This document shows, one piece after another, positions 32,275 through 43,000 of a stretch of DNA of 64,000 nt (the first letter of the stretch is position 1; each line of letters opens with the position of its first letter). A program made the translations under genes and the position numbers. The notes below the pieces were generated by a model. That model was not told the origin of the DNA and ran no database searches. It saw only the letters and a list, made by a program, of their open reading frames with translations. The DNA is taken from positions 15,190,925-15,254,924 of the forward strand of contig OX465102.1 in the NCBI GenBank assembly GCA_949987565.1. Reading direction: 5' to 3'. Source of the DNA: Luidia sarsii. Its lineage: Eukaryota; Echinodermata; Asteroidea; Paxillosida; Luidiidae.

Positions 32275-35200
32275 AGAAATTGGCGCCCATCATTAGAGTC
32301 CTAATTAGACACTAATTAGTGAAAAGAATATGCCCTCTCCAAAATTGGGCCTGCCCATGGGTTGGATGAGTTGGATTGTGGAAGAAAAATCCAACTTTTC
32401 TCAAAACTGAAGGGTACATTTTGTTTTTACGGAGCACTAGTTTTAGCACGGTGCTAGCAAGTTGCCCATTTTCGACGATTTGGGGTCCAAAATGGCGCTC
32501 ATAAAGCGAGTCCTAATTAGACACTAATTAGTGAAAAGAATATGCCCTCTCCAAAATTGGGCCTGCCCATGGGTTGGATGAGTTGGATTGTGGAAGAAAA
32601 ATCCAACTTTTCTCAAAACTGAAGGGTACATTTTGTTTTTACGGAGCACTAGTTTTAGCATGGTGCTAGCGAGTTGCCCATTTTTGACGATTTGGGGTCC
32701 AAAATGGCGCTCATCATTAGAGTCCTAATTAGACACTAATTACTGAAAAGAATATGCCCTCTCCAAAATTGGGCCTGCCCATGGGTTGGATGAGTTGGAT
32801 TGTGGAAGAAAAAACCAACTTTTCTCAAAACTGAAGGGTACATTTTGTTTTTACGGAGCACTAGTTTTAGCATGGTGCTAGCGAGTTGCCCATTTTTGAC
32901 GATTTGTGTCCAAAATGGCGCCCATCATTAGAGTCCTAATTAGACACTAATTAGTGAAAAGAATTTGCCCTCTCCAAAATTGGGCCTGCCCATAGGATGG
33001 ATGAGTTGGATTGTGGAAGAAAAATCCAACTTTTCTCAAAACTGAAGGGTACATTTTGTTTTTACGGAGCACTATTGTCAGCATGGTGGTAGCGAGTTGC
33101 CCATTTTTGACGATTTGGGTCCAAAATGGCGCCCATCATTAGAGTCCTAATTAGACACTAATTAGTGAAAAGAATATGCCCTCTCCAAAATTGGGCCTGC
33201 CCATGGGTTGGATGAGTTGGATTGTGGAAGAAAAATCCAACTTTTCTCAAAACTGAAGGGTACATTTTGTTTTTACGGAGCACTAGTTTTAGCATGGTGC
33301 TAGCGAGTTGCCCATTTTTGACGATTTGGGGTCCAAAATGGCGCTCATCATTAGAGTCCTAATTAGACACTAATTACTGAAAAGAATATGCCCTCTCCAA
33401 AATTGGGCCTGCCCATAGGATGGATAAGTTGGATTGTGGAAGAAAAAACCAACTTTTCTCAAAACTGAAGGGTACATTTTGTTTTTACGGAGCACTACTG
33501 TCAGCATGGTGCTAGCGAGTTGCCCATTTTTGACGATTTGTGTCCAAAATGGCGCCCATCATTAGAGTCCTAATTAGACACTAATTAGTGAAAAGAATTT
33601 GCCCTCTCCAAAATTGGGCCTGCCCATAGGATGGATGAGTTGGATTGTGGAAGAAAAATCCAACTTTTCTCAAAACTGAAGGGTACATTTTGTTTTTACG
33701 GAGCACTATTGTCAGCATGGTGGTAGCGAGTTGCCCATTTTTGACGATTTGGGTCCAAAATGGCGCCCATCATTAGAGTCCTAATTAGACACTAATTAGT
33801 GAAAAGAATATGCCCTCTCCAAAATTGGGCCTGCCCATAGGATGGATGAGTTGGAATGTGGAAGAAAATTCCATTTTTTCTCAAAACTGAAGGGTACATT
33901 TTGTTTTTACGGAGCACTACTGTCAGCATGGTGGTAGCGAGTTGCCCATTTTTGACGATTTGGGTCCAAAATGGCGCCCATCATTAGAGTCCTAATTAGA
34001 CACTAATTAGTGAAAAGAATATGCCCTCTCCAAAATTGGGCCTGCCCATAGGATGGATGAGTTGGATTGTGGAAGAAAAATCCAACTTTTCTCAAAACTG
34101 AAGGGTACATTTTGTTTTTACGGAGCACTATTGTCAGCATGGTGGTATAAGCGAGTTGCCCATTTTTGACGATTTGGGTCCAAAATGGCGCCCATCATTA
34201 GAGTCCTAATTAGACACTAAATAGTGAAAAGAATATGCCCTCTCCAAAATTGGGCCTGCCCATAGGATGGATGAGTTTGATTGCGGAAGAAAAATCCAAC
34301 TTTTCTCAAAACTGTAGGGTACATTTTGTTTTTACGGAGCACTACTGTCAGCATGGTGGTAGCGAGTTGCCCATATTTGACGATTTGGGGTCCAAAATGG
34401 CGCCCATCATTAGAGTCCTAATTAGACACTAATTAGTGAAAAGAATATGCCCTCTCCAAAATTGGGCCTGCCCATAGGATGGATGAGTTGGAATGTGGAA
34501 GAAAAATCCAACTTTTCTCAAAACTGAAGGGTACATTTTGTTTTTACGGAGCACTAGTTTTAGCATGGTGCTAGCGAGTTGCCCATTTTCGACGATTTGG
34601 GTCAAAAATGGCGCTCATAAAGCGAGTCCTAATTAGACACTAATTAGTGAAAAGAATTTGCCCTCTCCAAAATTGGGCCTGCCCATAGGATGGATGAGTT
34701 GGATTGTGGAAGAAAAATCCAACTTTTCTCAAAACTGAAGGGTACATTTTGTTTTTACGGAGCACTACTGTCAGCATGGTGGTAGCGAGTTGCCCATTTT
34801 TGACGATTTGGGTCCAAAATGGCGCCCATCATTAGAGTCCTAATTAGACACTAATTAGTGAAAAGAATATGCCCTCTCCAAAATTGGGCCTGCCCATAGG
34901 ATGGATGAGTTGGATTGTGGAAGAAAAATCCAACTTTTCTCAAAACTGAAGGGTACATTTTGTTTTTACGGAGCACTATTGTCAGCATGGTGGTAGTGAG
35001 TTGCCCATTTTTGACGATTTGGGTCCAAAATGGCGCCCATCATTAGAGTCCTAATTAGACACTAATTAGTGAAAAGAATTTGCCCTCTCCAAAATTGGGC
35101 CTGCCCATAGGATGGATGAGTTGGATTGTGGAAGAAAAATCCAACTTTTCTCAAAACTGAAGGGTACATTTTGTTTTTACGGAGCACTAGTTTTAGCATG

Positions 35201-35392
35201 GTGCTAGCGAGTTGCCCATTTTTGACGATTTGGGTCCAAAATGGCGCCCATCATTAGAGTCCTAATTAGACACTAATTAGTGAAAAGAATATGCCCTCTC
35301 CAAAATTGGGCCTGCCCATGGGTTGGATGAGTTGGATTGTGGAAGAAAAATCCAACTTTTCTCAAAATTGTAGGGTACATTTTGTTTTTAAT
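32275..35392. repeat. Right-arm array of the 211-bp unit (about 15 copies), inverted
   Basis: The reverse-strand marker GGAGCAC recurs from 32431 to 35181 at 211-214 bp steps, giving 14 full copies plus a terminal one. It is the inverse of the left array, but with about four more units and different variant order (for example GATTTGTGTCC and ACGGTGCTAGCAAG units), so the arms have changed length independently. Confidence 0.92.
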
Positions 35393-35714
35393 GAGCATTT
35401 GTTGTCACGTACTTAAATCTTTGGCAAATTTTGGGGCTTTTTTTAGAGTCGCATTTTGTCCCTCAATTTGCCTAAAAAAACTCAGTCGAAGGGGCTGTAA
35501 ATGATACATTTATTAGATTACATACTCTTGTTGAAGATTGATGTGTTAAAGTTCATGTTATGTGCTGGAATAATTTTATTTCGTTAAAAAACGGACCCGA
35601 TGCACGTCGGAAAAAGGGCCTCCTTTTGCCGCATGCGTTCTAGGTTTGTGTGATTGTGCGGCTGAATACGCGGCTGGGATTTTGGGCCGAATACGCGGCT
35701 ACCTTGAGCCAGGT

Positions 35715-35723
35715 GCCACTGGT
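35715..35723 (+). repeat. Right target-site duplication GCCACTGGT
   Basis: Perfect match to 26104-26112, immediately after the right terminus GAGCCAGGT. Confidence 0.85.
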
Positions 35724-36137
35724 GTTACTAAAGTATTACTATTACTAATAGTATTGAGTATTACTATTAGTATTACAGTATTAGTTACTTAAACACAAAT
35801 TCTCAACAGACGGCCATAAATGTTAAAACTAGTGCCCGAAATTGCGTCAAAAGATTCATTAAAAAAGCACCTGCCGGATTCTAGTTCTACACATGTCAAG
35901 ACGAACAAGGTACTTCAGCGGTACTTAGGATTAATCTTTGGATTGCAATTCTGGAAATAATTCTCCTATGTCGGCATCGGACATGTCGAGTTGTTCAAAA
36001 TTCAACCGGGAACTAGACCGTAGACGTGGTTTGCCAAACACACCGACGACTGTTTCGTGAGCAAATTGACGCGGACATGTTGAAACATCACTTCAGGTGT
36101 AAAAATACTATACTAATGAGTAATACTTACTAGTTAC
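35724..36137. other. Non-coding, TATTACTA-rich
   Basis: Begins with a degenerate TATTACTATTAG simple repeat that continues the flank of MITE-H copy 1. No gene seen. Confidence 0.5.
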
Positions 36138-36150
36138 TTAACTTACTGCT

Positions 36151-36249
36151 AGGTCCTGCTAGGATCGAAACGTCAGGCCCACTAAATTTTAGATTTACAT
36201 TTTGGTAATTTTAGTCAGTAAGCAGTTTGCAACATTTTTGTATATCACC
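36151..36249 (+). mobile_element. PLE-2 99-bp tail insertion with 13-bp target duplication
   Basis: Begins AGGTCCTGCTAGGATCGAAA and ends CAACATTTTTGTATATCACC. TTAACTTACTGCT flanks it perfectly on both sides (36138-36150 and 36250-36262). This is a severely 5'-truncated retro-insertion and fixes the 3' end of the family. Confidence 0.85.
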
Positions 36250-36845
36250 TTAACTTACTGCTCGTGAGACTGGTACAACTACAAGTACAATGCTTGCCTT
36301 AGTAATACTAATATAACCGCGACATGAAACAGTCGTTGGTGTGTTTGGCAGAGCACGTCTAGTACCCAGTCTTTGTGTAATGTGGTTTGTATGTGGGCTC
36401 ATTGCTAAAGCGCATGATGAGATTTTCATCGTGTACAAACATTATTGCGTACAAGCCATTGCCTTGGAGTGCAAAAGAGTCTGATTTGCAGGTCTGCATT
36501 GTCTGCGTTTGGTTTTTATTTGCTCCAGATTTTGTGACCGCACCACACAGGCTACTTGCAACGTATGGGCCGTGTCAGACACAGGAATGCTTCAAGGTTG
36601 CTGAAGGGACACATTGTGCGTCCGTCCGTTCGTCCGTCTGTTTTTTCCCATTCAAATCGGCGGCAGTCTGGCCCCATTGTTCAGGATCCCCCCTCAGCCC
36701 ACCTCTACCCCACCCCCAGCCCAACCAGCCCCCACCCTATAGCAAACCCCCCCCCCCTTCCCCACTGCCTCCCGTTTCCCTCGGAAGCCCGTGTGGCCAT
36801 CGGTGAATCATCTCCCTCCCTCGGAGCGGGGCCAGTCCCTTGGAG

Positions 36846-37043
36846 ATGAGCAGGCCGTGGTGTGGGTCTCTGGGCCGTGTTGCCGTGCTGGTGTGTTTGC
36901 TCTGCATCTGCGCCCAGGCGACCTCGCTGCGGCGAGATCTCGAGCCCAGGGAACCAGACAGTGACCACAGGGCGGCAGTGCTGGACGAGAACAAGGTTGA
37001 CAGAGGGCAGCAGGACACTGGGAAAGTTGCCAGCGAGGGAAAA
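36846..37043 (+). CDS. TMEM165: TMEM165 exon 1 (start, signal peptide)
   Basis: Residues 1-66. The ATG (GAGATGAGC) leads straight into the hydrophobic signal segment. The donor is AAA|GTGAGT, phase 0. The rest of the exon is a variable luminal region with no conserved motif. Confidence 0.8.
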
Positions 37044-40000
37044 GTGAGTACTCCCATTTTAGGGAAATTTGCCCCCCCCCCCTCCTTTTTTTTTTCCACA
37101 AAGAAATATTATGATATACCGGTATGATATATATATAAGCAACCGTAGTTTACCTTGGAGAAAAGGTGATCAAAGTCACGTGATGTTTGAATGTTGCTTG
37201 TATCGACGTTTCGGTTGGTGGGACTGCTAACCTTCATCAGGCAACTGAGAACTGGATGCTGCAGTGTCCGTTTAGATCCCGTTCGTCCGCATCTGTGTTC
37301 ACCGGTCTGTGCCGGCATGCAGACTGCAGACCTCCTTCTGGTCACTCTGCAAGGAGCAGCTACTTGCCCCAATCACCCATCAGGAGATATTTTTTAGCCA
37401 GGGCTTGCCCATGCAATGTTTCCTTGTGCTGTTAATGAGGCCACCGAAGGCAACTGCATTTTGAATGGACAAGGGTATTTATTGTTAAGCTGCCCAGAAG
37501 TTGGAACACAGTTTTGAATTTGAATTTGTGCGTCAGGGCTTTCCTTCCCCTGACCGTCTATGTTTGTCCTTGTCACTCACTTTGCCTTTGAGAAAGGTCC
37601 TGCTACTGTAGGATCGAAACATCAGGCCCTCTATTTTTTGTAATTTATGTATTGCAGGTCATTTTAGTCAGTGAGCAGTTTGCAATGCTTTTTATATTAG
37701 CTTTTAATTTGAATAGCATTTCACTATTCAACCCACTGCCTCAATAGTTCAAAGCTCTTGGGAAAGTTTGGAATTTCGTTGAGTCAATACGAATTTTGGC
37801 ACCCTCCACGTGCCGGCATTCGGAGGCTGAATTTTCCTTACGCGTTCATTACCATTAGCATACAGATAACCCAAGAGGTTTGGTTTTACACACGGTAGTA
37901 TACACTGTACCTTTGCCCACTGCATACAATGGTGTATTCTGAAATAAAAGCACTCTTGCTCATCAACCTTTTGAAAAGAACTTGTAATTCAAACAGACCC
38001 GATCGATCGCTGGATCTGCTGCTCTCTGGGTATCATTGCCGAAGTCCATTTTCGGACAAGGTCTGCCTTATCAGTGCAAACAATTGACGATTGTTCCTCT
38101 CAGTGGAAACCTCCCCTCCCCCCTCCCTTATCTCCACGGAACCTTCCTCACGGGCATGCAGTGGCAGGCCCGTACAGCGTGCAGCAGTAGGTGAATTGTT
38201 GCACAAATACATGTACTGTACATGTACACCCAGACAGTAGACACACTCCAGAGGCCTGGGGTCTGATTTGTCCAGTAAATTGCTCTTTTTCAGTCTTTGG
38301 TCTGGACTCTGTCACTGAGTTTTGTTTGTCAAAATAAATCAGTTTCAAGTTAGAATTTAGTGGGCCTGACGTTTCGATCCTAGCAGGACCTTTCTCTGCC
38401 TTTGAGAAATGTCCTTGCTAGAATCGAAACGTCAGGCCCACTAAATTTTGAGATTTGCATTTTGGTGATTTTAGTCAGTAAGCAGTTTGCAACATTTTTG
38501 TATATCAGTTTAAAGTTAGTGAACCTGGCGTTTAAATACAGGCAGATTCTCTCTTAAATTTCGAGTGACTAAAGTGCTCCCAGTTCTACACAGTCAAAGA
38601 TGAAGTGAAGGAGTGCAGTCAAGGGCGGTAATGGGAAATTATCAACACAAACTTTTGAAAACACGAATTGTTATTTGGGTTTCTTTTGGGGTTTGTGGGG
38701 TTTTTTCTCTCATAATTTTGTTAAAAAAAACAAAAACAAACATGGAGTAACACTCCCTTGCCCAATTTCTGTTGGGTTTCCTGTACATTATATCAGAGCA
38801 GCATTGTTTTAAAACAGATAGCATACACGTACATGAATGTACTTTGCTTTGTGGCGTTCAGTTCAGTGGCCAGCCTTGGTTTTTCTTTTGCAGTCTTCAG
38901 AGGAGAAGGCGGCCCCTCTCATTCTCAAGCAGAATGAAGTCGAGGTGCCGGACCTGCACGTGCCCATGGCCGTGGCCGTGCCGGGCAAGAAGCCGACGGC
39001 CCGCCTGGGCTTCGTGCACGCCTTTGTGGCCTCGCTCTCCGTCATCATCGTCAGCGAGTTGGGGGACAAGACCTTCTTCATCGCCGCCATCATGGCCATG
39101 AGACACGCTCGGGTCACCGTCTTCTCCGGAGCGCTGTCGGCGCTGGCCGTCATGACCGTCCTGTCGGGTAGGCGCACATCACCCCCCCCCCCCCCAGACG
39201 CGTGACTCGGACTGGAATCTGCCTTGAGTTTGATTTTAGACGTGACTCTGACTCTGACACGAGTCAATGACTCGGCCCCAGACCCAAATGACGATCACAG
39301 AGGACTCTGGTTAGTCTGGTACTTGGACCTACGGACTCGGTTCCAGACCAAAATGACAATCACAAAGGACTCTGGTTAGTCTGGTACTTGGACCTACTGA
39401 TTCGGCCCCAGACCTTAATGACAATCACAGAGGACTCTGGTTAGTCTGGTACTTGGACCTACGGACTCGGCTCCAGACCAAAATTACAATCACAAAGGAC
39501 TCTGGTTAGTCTGGTACTTGGACCCACTGACTCGGCCCCAGACCTGAATGTGAATCACAAAGGACTCTGGTTAGTCTGGTACTTGGACCTACTGATTCGG
39601 CCCCAGACCTGAATGACAATCACAGAGGACTCTGGTTAGTCTGGTACTTGGACCTACTGATTCGGCCCCGGACCTGAATGACAATCACAGAGGACTCTGG
39701 TTAGTCTGGTACTTGGACCTACGGACTCGGCTCCAGACCAAAATGACAATCACAAAGGACTCTGGTTAGTCTGGTACTTGGACCTACGGATTCGGCCCCA
39801 GACCTGAATGACAATCACAAAGAACTCTGGTTAGTCAGGTACTTGGACCTACGGATTCGGCCCCAGACCTGAATGTGAATCACAAAGGACTCTGGTTAGT
39901 CTGGTACTTGGACCTACTGATTCGGCCCCAGACCTGAATGACAATCACAAAGGACTCTGGTTAGTCTGGTACTTGGACCTACTGATTCGGCCCCAGACCT

Positions 40001-43000
40001 GAATGACAATCACAAAGGACTCTGGTTAGTCTGGCACTTGGACCTACTGATTCGGCCCCAGACCTGAATGACAATCACAGAGGACTCTGGTTAGTCTGGT
40101 ACTTGGACCTACTGATTCGGCCCCAGACCTGAATGACAATCACAAAGGACTCTGGTTAGTCTGGTACTTGGACCTACGGATTCGGCCCCAGACCTGAATG
40201 ACAATCAGAAAGGACTCTGGTTAGTCTGGTACTTGGACCTACTGATTCGGCCCCAGACCTGAATGAAAATCACAAAAGACTCTGGTTAGTCTGGTACTTG
40301 GACCTACTGATTCGGCCCCAGGCCTGAATGACAATCACAAAGGACTCTGGTTAGTCTGGCACTTGGACCTACTAACCCAGGCTCTGATTCAAGCCAATGA
40401 TAGCAATTGTCTCGGGGTCCCAGACCGAAATAACGATCACAAAGGACTCTGGTTAGTCAGGTACGCTACTTGAACCTACTGACTCGGACTCAGACACGAG
40501 TCACAATAACAAGTTACTCGCACTTGACTGGATGAAAATCAAAAAATCTGTAAAATGATTGCCCTTTTGCGACAGTTGTGTAGGATAGACTACCATCTCC
40601 ACCTAGTTGGTTTTACAGATTCATATAACTTGCTTCTCTCGTATTAGATCGCTATGACATTTTGTCGGAGATAAATCAACCCTCCCCTTATGACTGTGTT
40701 TCCCCCCCCCCCCCCCCCCCGTCGCGTTTCCTCTTCTTAGCTCTGCTGGGTTACGCCACCACGGTCATCCCTCGCTGGTTCACCTACTACGTGTCCACCT
40801 TCCTCTTTGCCCTGTTTGGCCTGCGTATGCTGCGCGAGGGCTGGAACATGGCGGCCGACGAGGGCCAGGAGGAGTTGGAGGAGGTGCAGGCGGACCTCAA
40901 GAGGCGAGACGAAGAGGTGAGTGGACGGCACACCGGTGTCCAGGAGCAGTCTCGAAACCTGTCACAGATATAACGGCAAGTAAAAAAAAAAATGATTAGT
41001 TTCTCATCCTAACTTTTTGATAAAAGGAGGATGCTGGCACTTTTTTTTGTTTCGCCCTAAGTTTCCTAAACATGTTTTTTCCCTAAAAACAGGTAGTCTA
41101 ATTTCCAGGCGTTTTTAAGTATGGTATGATATGTAGGCTGTGCATGTGCGAGGTTCAATGGCCGGAAACAGCGAAAATCAATCATTTTTTTTATTTTATT
41201 GTTTTGATAATTTGATGCGGCGGCAAAAGACGATGCAGGCGGGGATGAGAAACTATAGAATTTCTATGTCGGTTTGAACGTAAGGGTTGTTTAGGCTAAC
41301 ACAATGTGAGAATGTCTCATTGATATACTGCATGGTTCTTCTCAGAAATTCTTACATGGTGTCACTGCATGTATATATACCACCTTTGACTTGGCTACCA
41401 CCACCATGAATAGCCTGATATGGTATCTCATCGGTTTGCATGTGATTCATAGGTTTAACATGTGCATGTACATGTAGTAAGCACTGTATGCCCAGTGCTT
41501 TGCCCGATGGCCTGCTTGGAATCAAAATTGATTCTGGAAATCTGGTTGGGATTTGATCCTGCATTTCCTGCTCTCTGGTGCAGATGTCTTACCCACAATA
41601 GCACCGAGCTGGTCGAGGCCATGCATTGGAATCTGTATAGCGGCGGGTACCGCATGACTTTTTGCGTGGGCGAGACTGTATGGGGTTTGCACTGATGTGC
41701 ATAGTACAGTAGTTAACACTTTGCCCAGTGCACTTTGGCATGGAGTGATCGTTGTGAAGCTAGTCTAATAGCACGATGCTGAAATGCAGATTGGGGGAAG
41801 GCCTGTTCCTTACAAAGTACGCATACATGTGCACGTCTGTTGTCTCTTTCAGAAAACCCCAAATGGTAAAGTGGTGTCAAATGGCACCGCCATAAATGAT
41901 GTGAGTAAGAGGAAAAAGCAACCAGCCAACCAACCATGCCTTTAAAATATCATGTGTCAACATGTACACGTACATACAGGCTGGAATGGCATCATCCCAT
42001 GCCCATCCTTGGGGAGTCATTCCACCTCATTTAAAAAGAAAAGAAAAAAAAGAAACTGGCTCAGGATTTCACACCAAAGGCATCTGGTTTGGCTTACTAG
42101 GATTCGGAGTCATTACTGCAATAAGCGGGTATGGCTGTTGCTTTGGAAAATTGTACATCATCCTGTATTCAAACTATGAATTGAGCATCTCCCTAGCATG
42201 ATCAACCACCGCCATAGCCATAGCTGATTCTCATCTTAAAGCGGGTTACATTCAAGATGTTGCAGACTGCTAATAGTGTCTGAAATGACTCAAAATCCAA
42301 TGGAAATCTCAAACATGTAGATGATCCTAGTAGGACCTTTTTCTCAAAGGCAGATTCTGTCTTTGAGAAAGGTCCTGCTCCGATCAAGCTGGATTTGAAA
42401 GGCAAATTCTGCCTTGGAGATACCGGTAGGTCCTGACAGGAATCGAATCAACAGGCCCCCTGCATTTTTGATAATTCTCGCCTGGTAAAACGGAACAAAT
42501 TTTTGACCCAACCTTCCAAAACTGTGTTTTGTCATAGACGCACTGAGTCAAGTGTTTAGCATTTTTTTAATTGAATAGAGGAATGTTTTTCCAACTGGTT
42601 TTGTTATCTATTTCCAGTTGCTTAAATTGGAGTTTATGTCCTATCATTTCCTTGTCATAAAACAAAGCTTTTCCCCCTAGCTGGTCAACAATCGTGATAG
42701 CTTCACAGCCAACATCCAAAAAGAAGTCATTTTCTTAGTGCTCCTAAGATTTGTCTATATTGTGTTGGTGTCCTATCCAAATTGTCAGTCTCTGCCTTTG
42801 AGGGAGGTCCTGCTAGGATCGAAACGTCAGACACACCAAATTTTGAAAATTGTCAGTCAGTAAAGAACAAAGAAAATTGGACTTGACCAGGATTTGATCG
42901 AACCTTAGCTTTGAATACTGTGAAGAGCCGTATTGTGCTAAGCTCCTCACAAATGAAGCTATGCAGTGCTTGGAAACTAGGAATTCCCTTTTAACAAAGC

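Larger units (their letters stand above)
26113..35714. mobile_element. 9.6-kb foldback DNA transposon carrying USP and Ulp1 protease domains
   Basis: The termini ACCTGGCTCAAGGTAGCCGC are inverted at 26113 and 35714, and the first 70 bp of the two ends differ by about one base. A perfect 9-bp duplication GCCACTGGT flanks the element. The arms are 2.6 kb (left) and 3.4 kb (right). Each has about 315 bp of unique subterminal DNA, then a 211-bp tandem array. The core (28711-32270) encodes two cysteine-protease domains and no transposase I can recognise. Long terminal inverted repeats and a 9-bp duplication suit Mutator-like elements. Foldback elements with repeat-filled arms are known from sea urchin (TU) and Drosophila (FB/Galileo). 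The superfamily is inference. Confidence 0.85.

Noticed and set aside
26429..35392. CRISPR-like or centromeric satellite arrays
   Set aside because: The repeats are 211-bp monomers with no spacers, inverted about a coding core and bounded by terminal repeats and a target duplication, so they are transposon arms.
36387..36849. Proline-rich frames upstream of TMEM165 as a separate gene
   Set aside because: They are low-complexity sequence driven by poly-C runs, overlap in two phases, and show no family motif. Better explained as promoter or 5' UTR of TMEM165.
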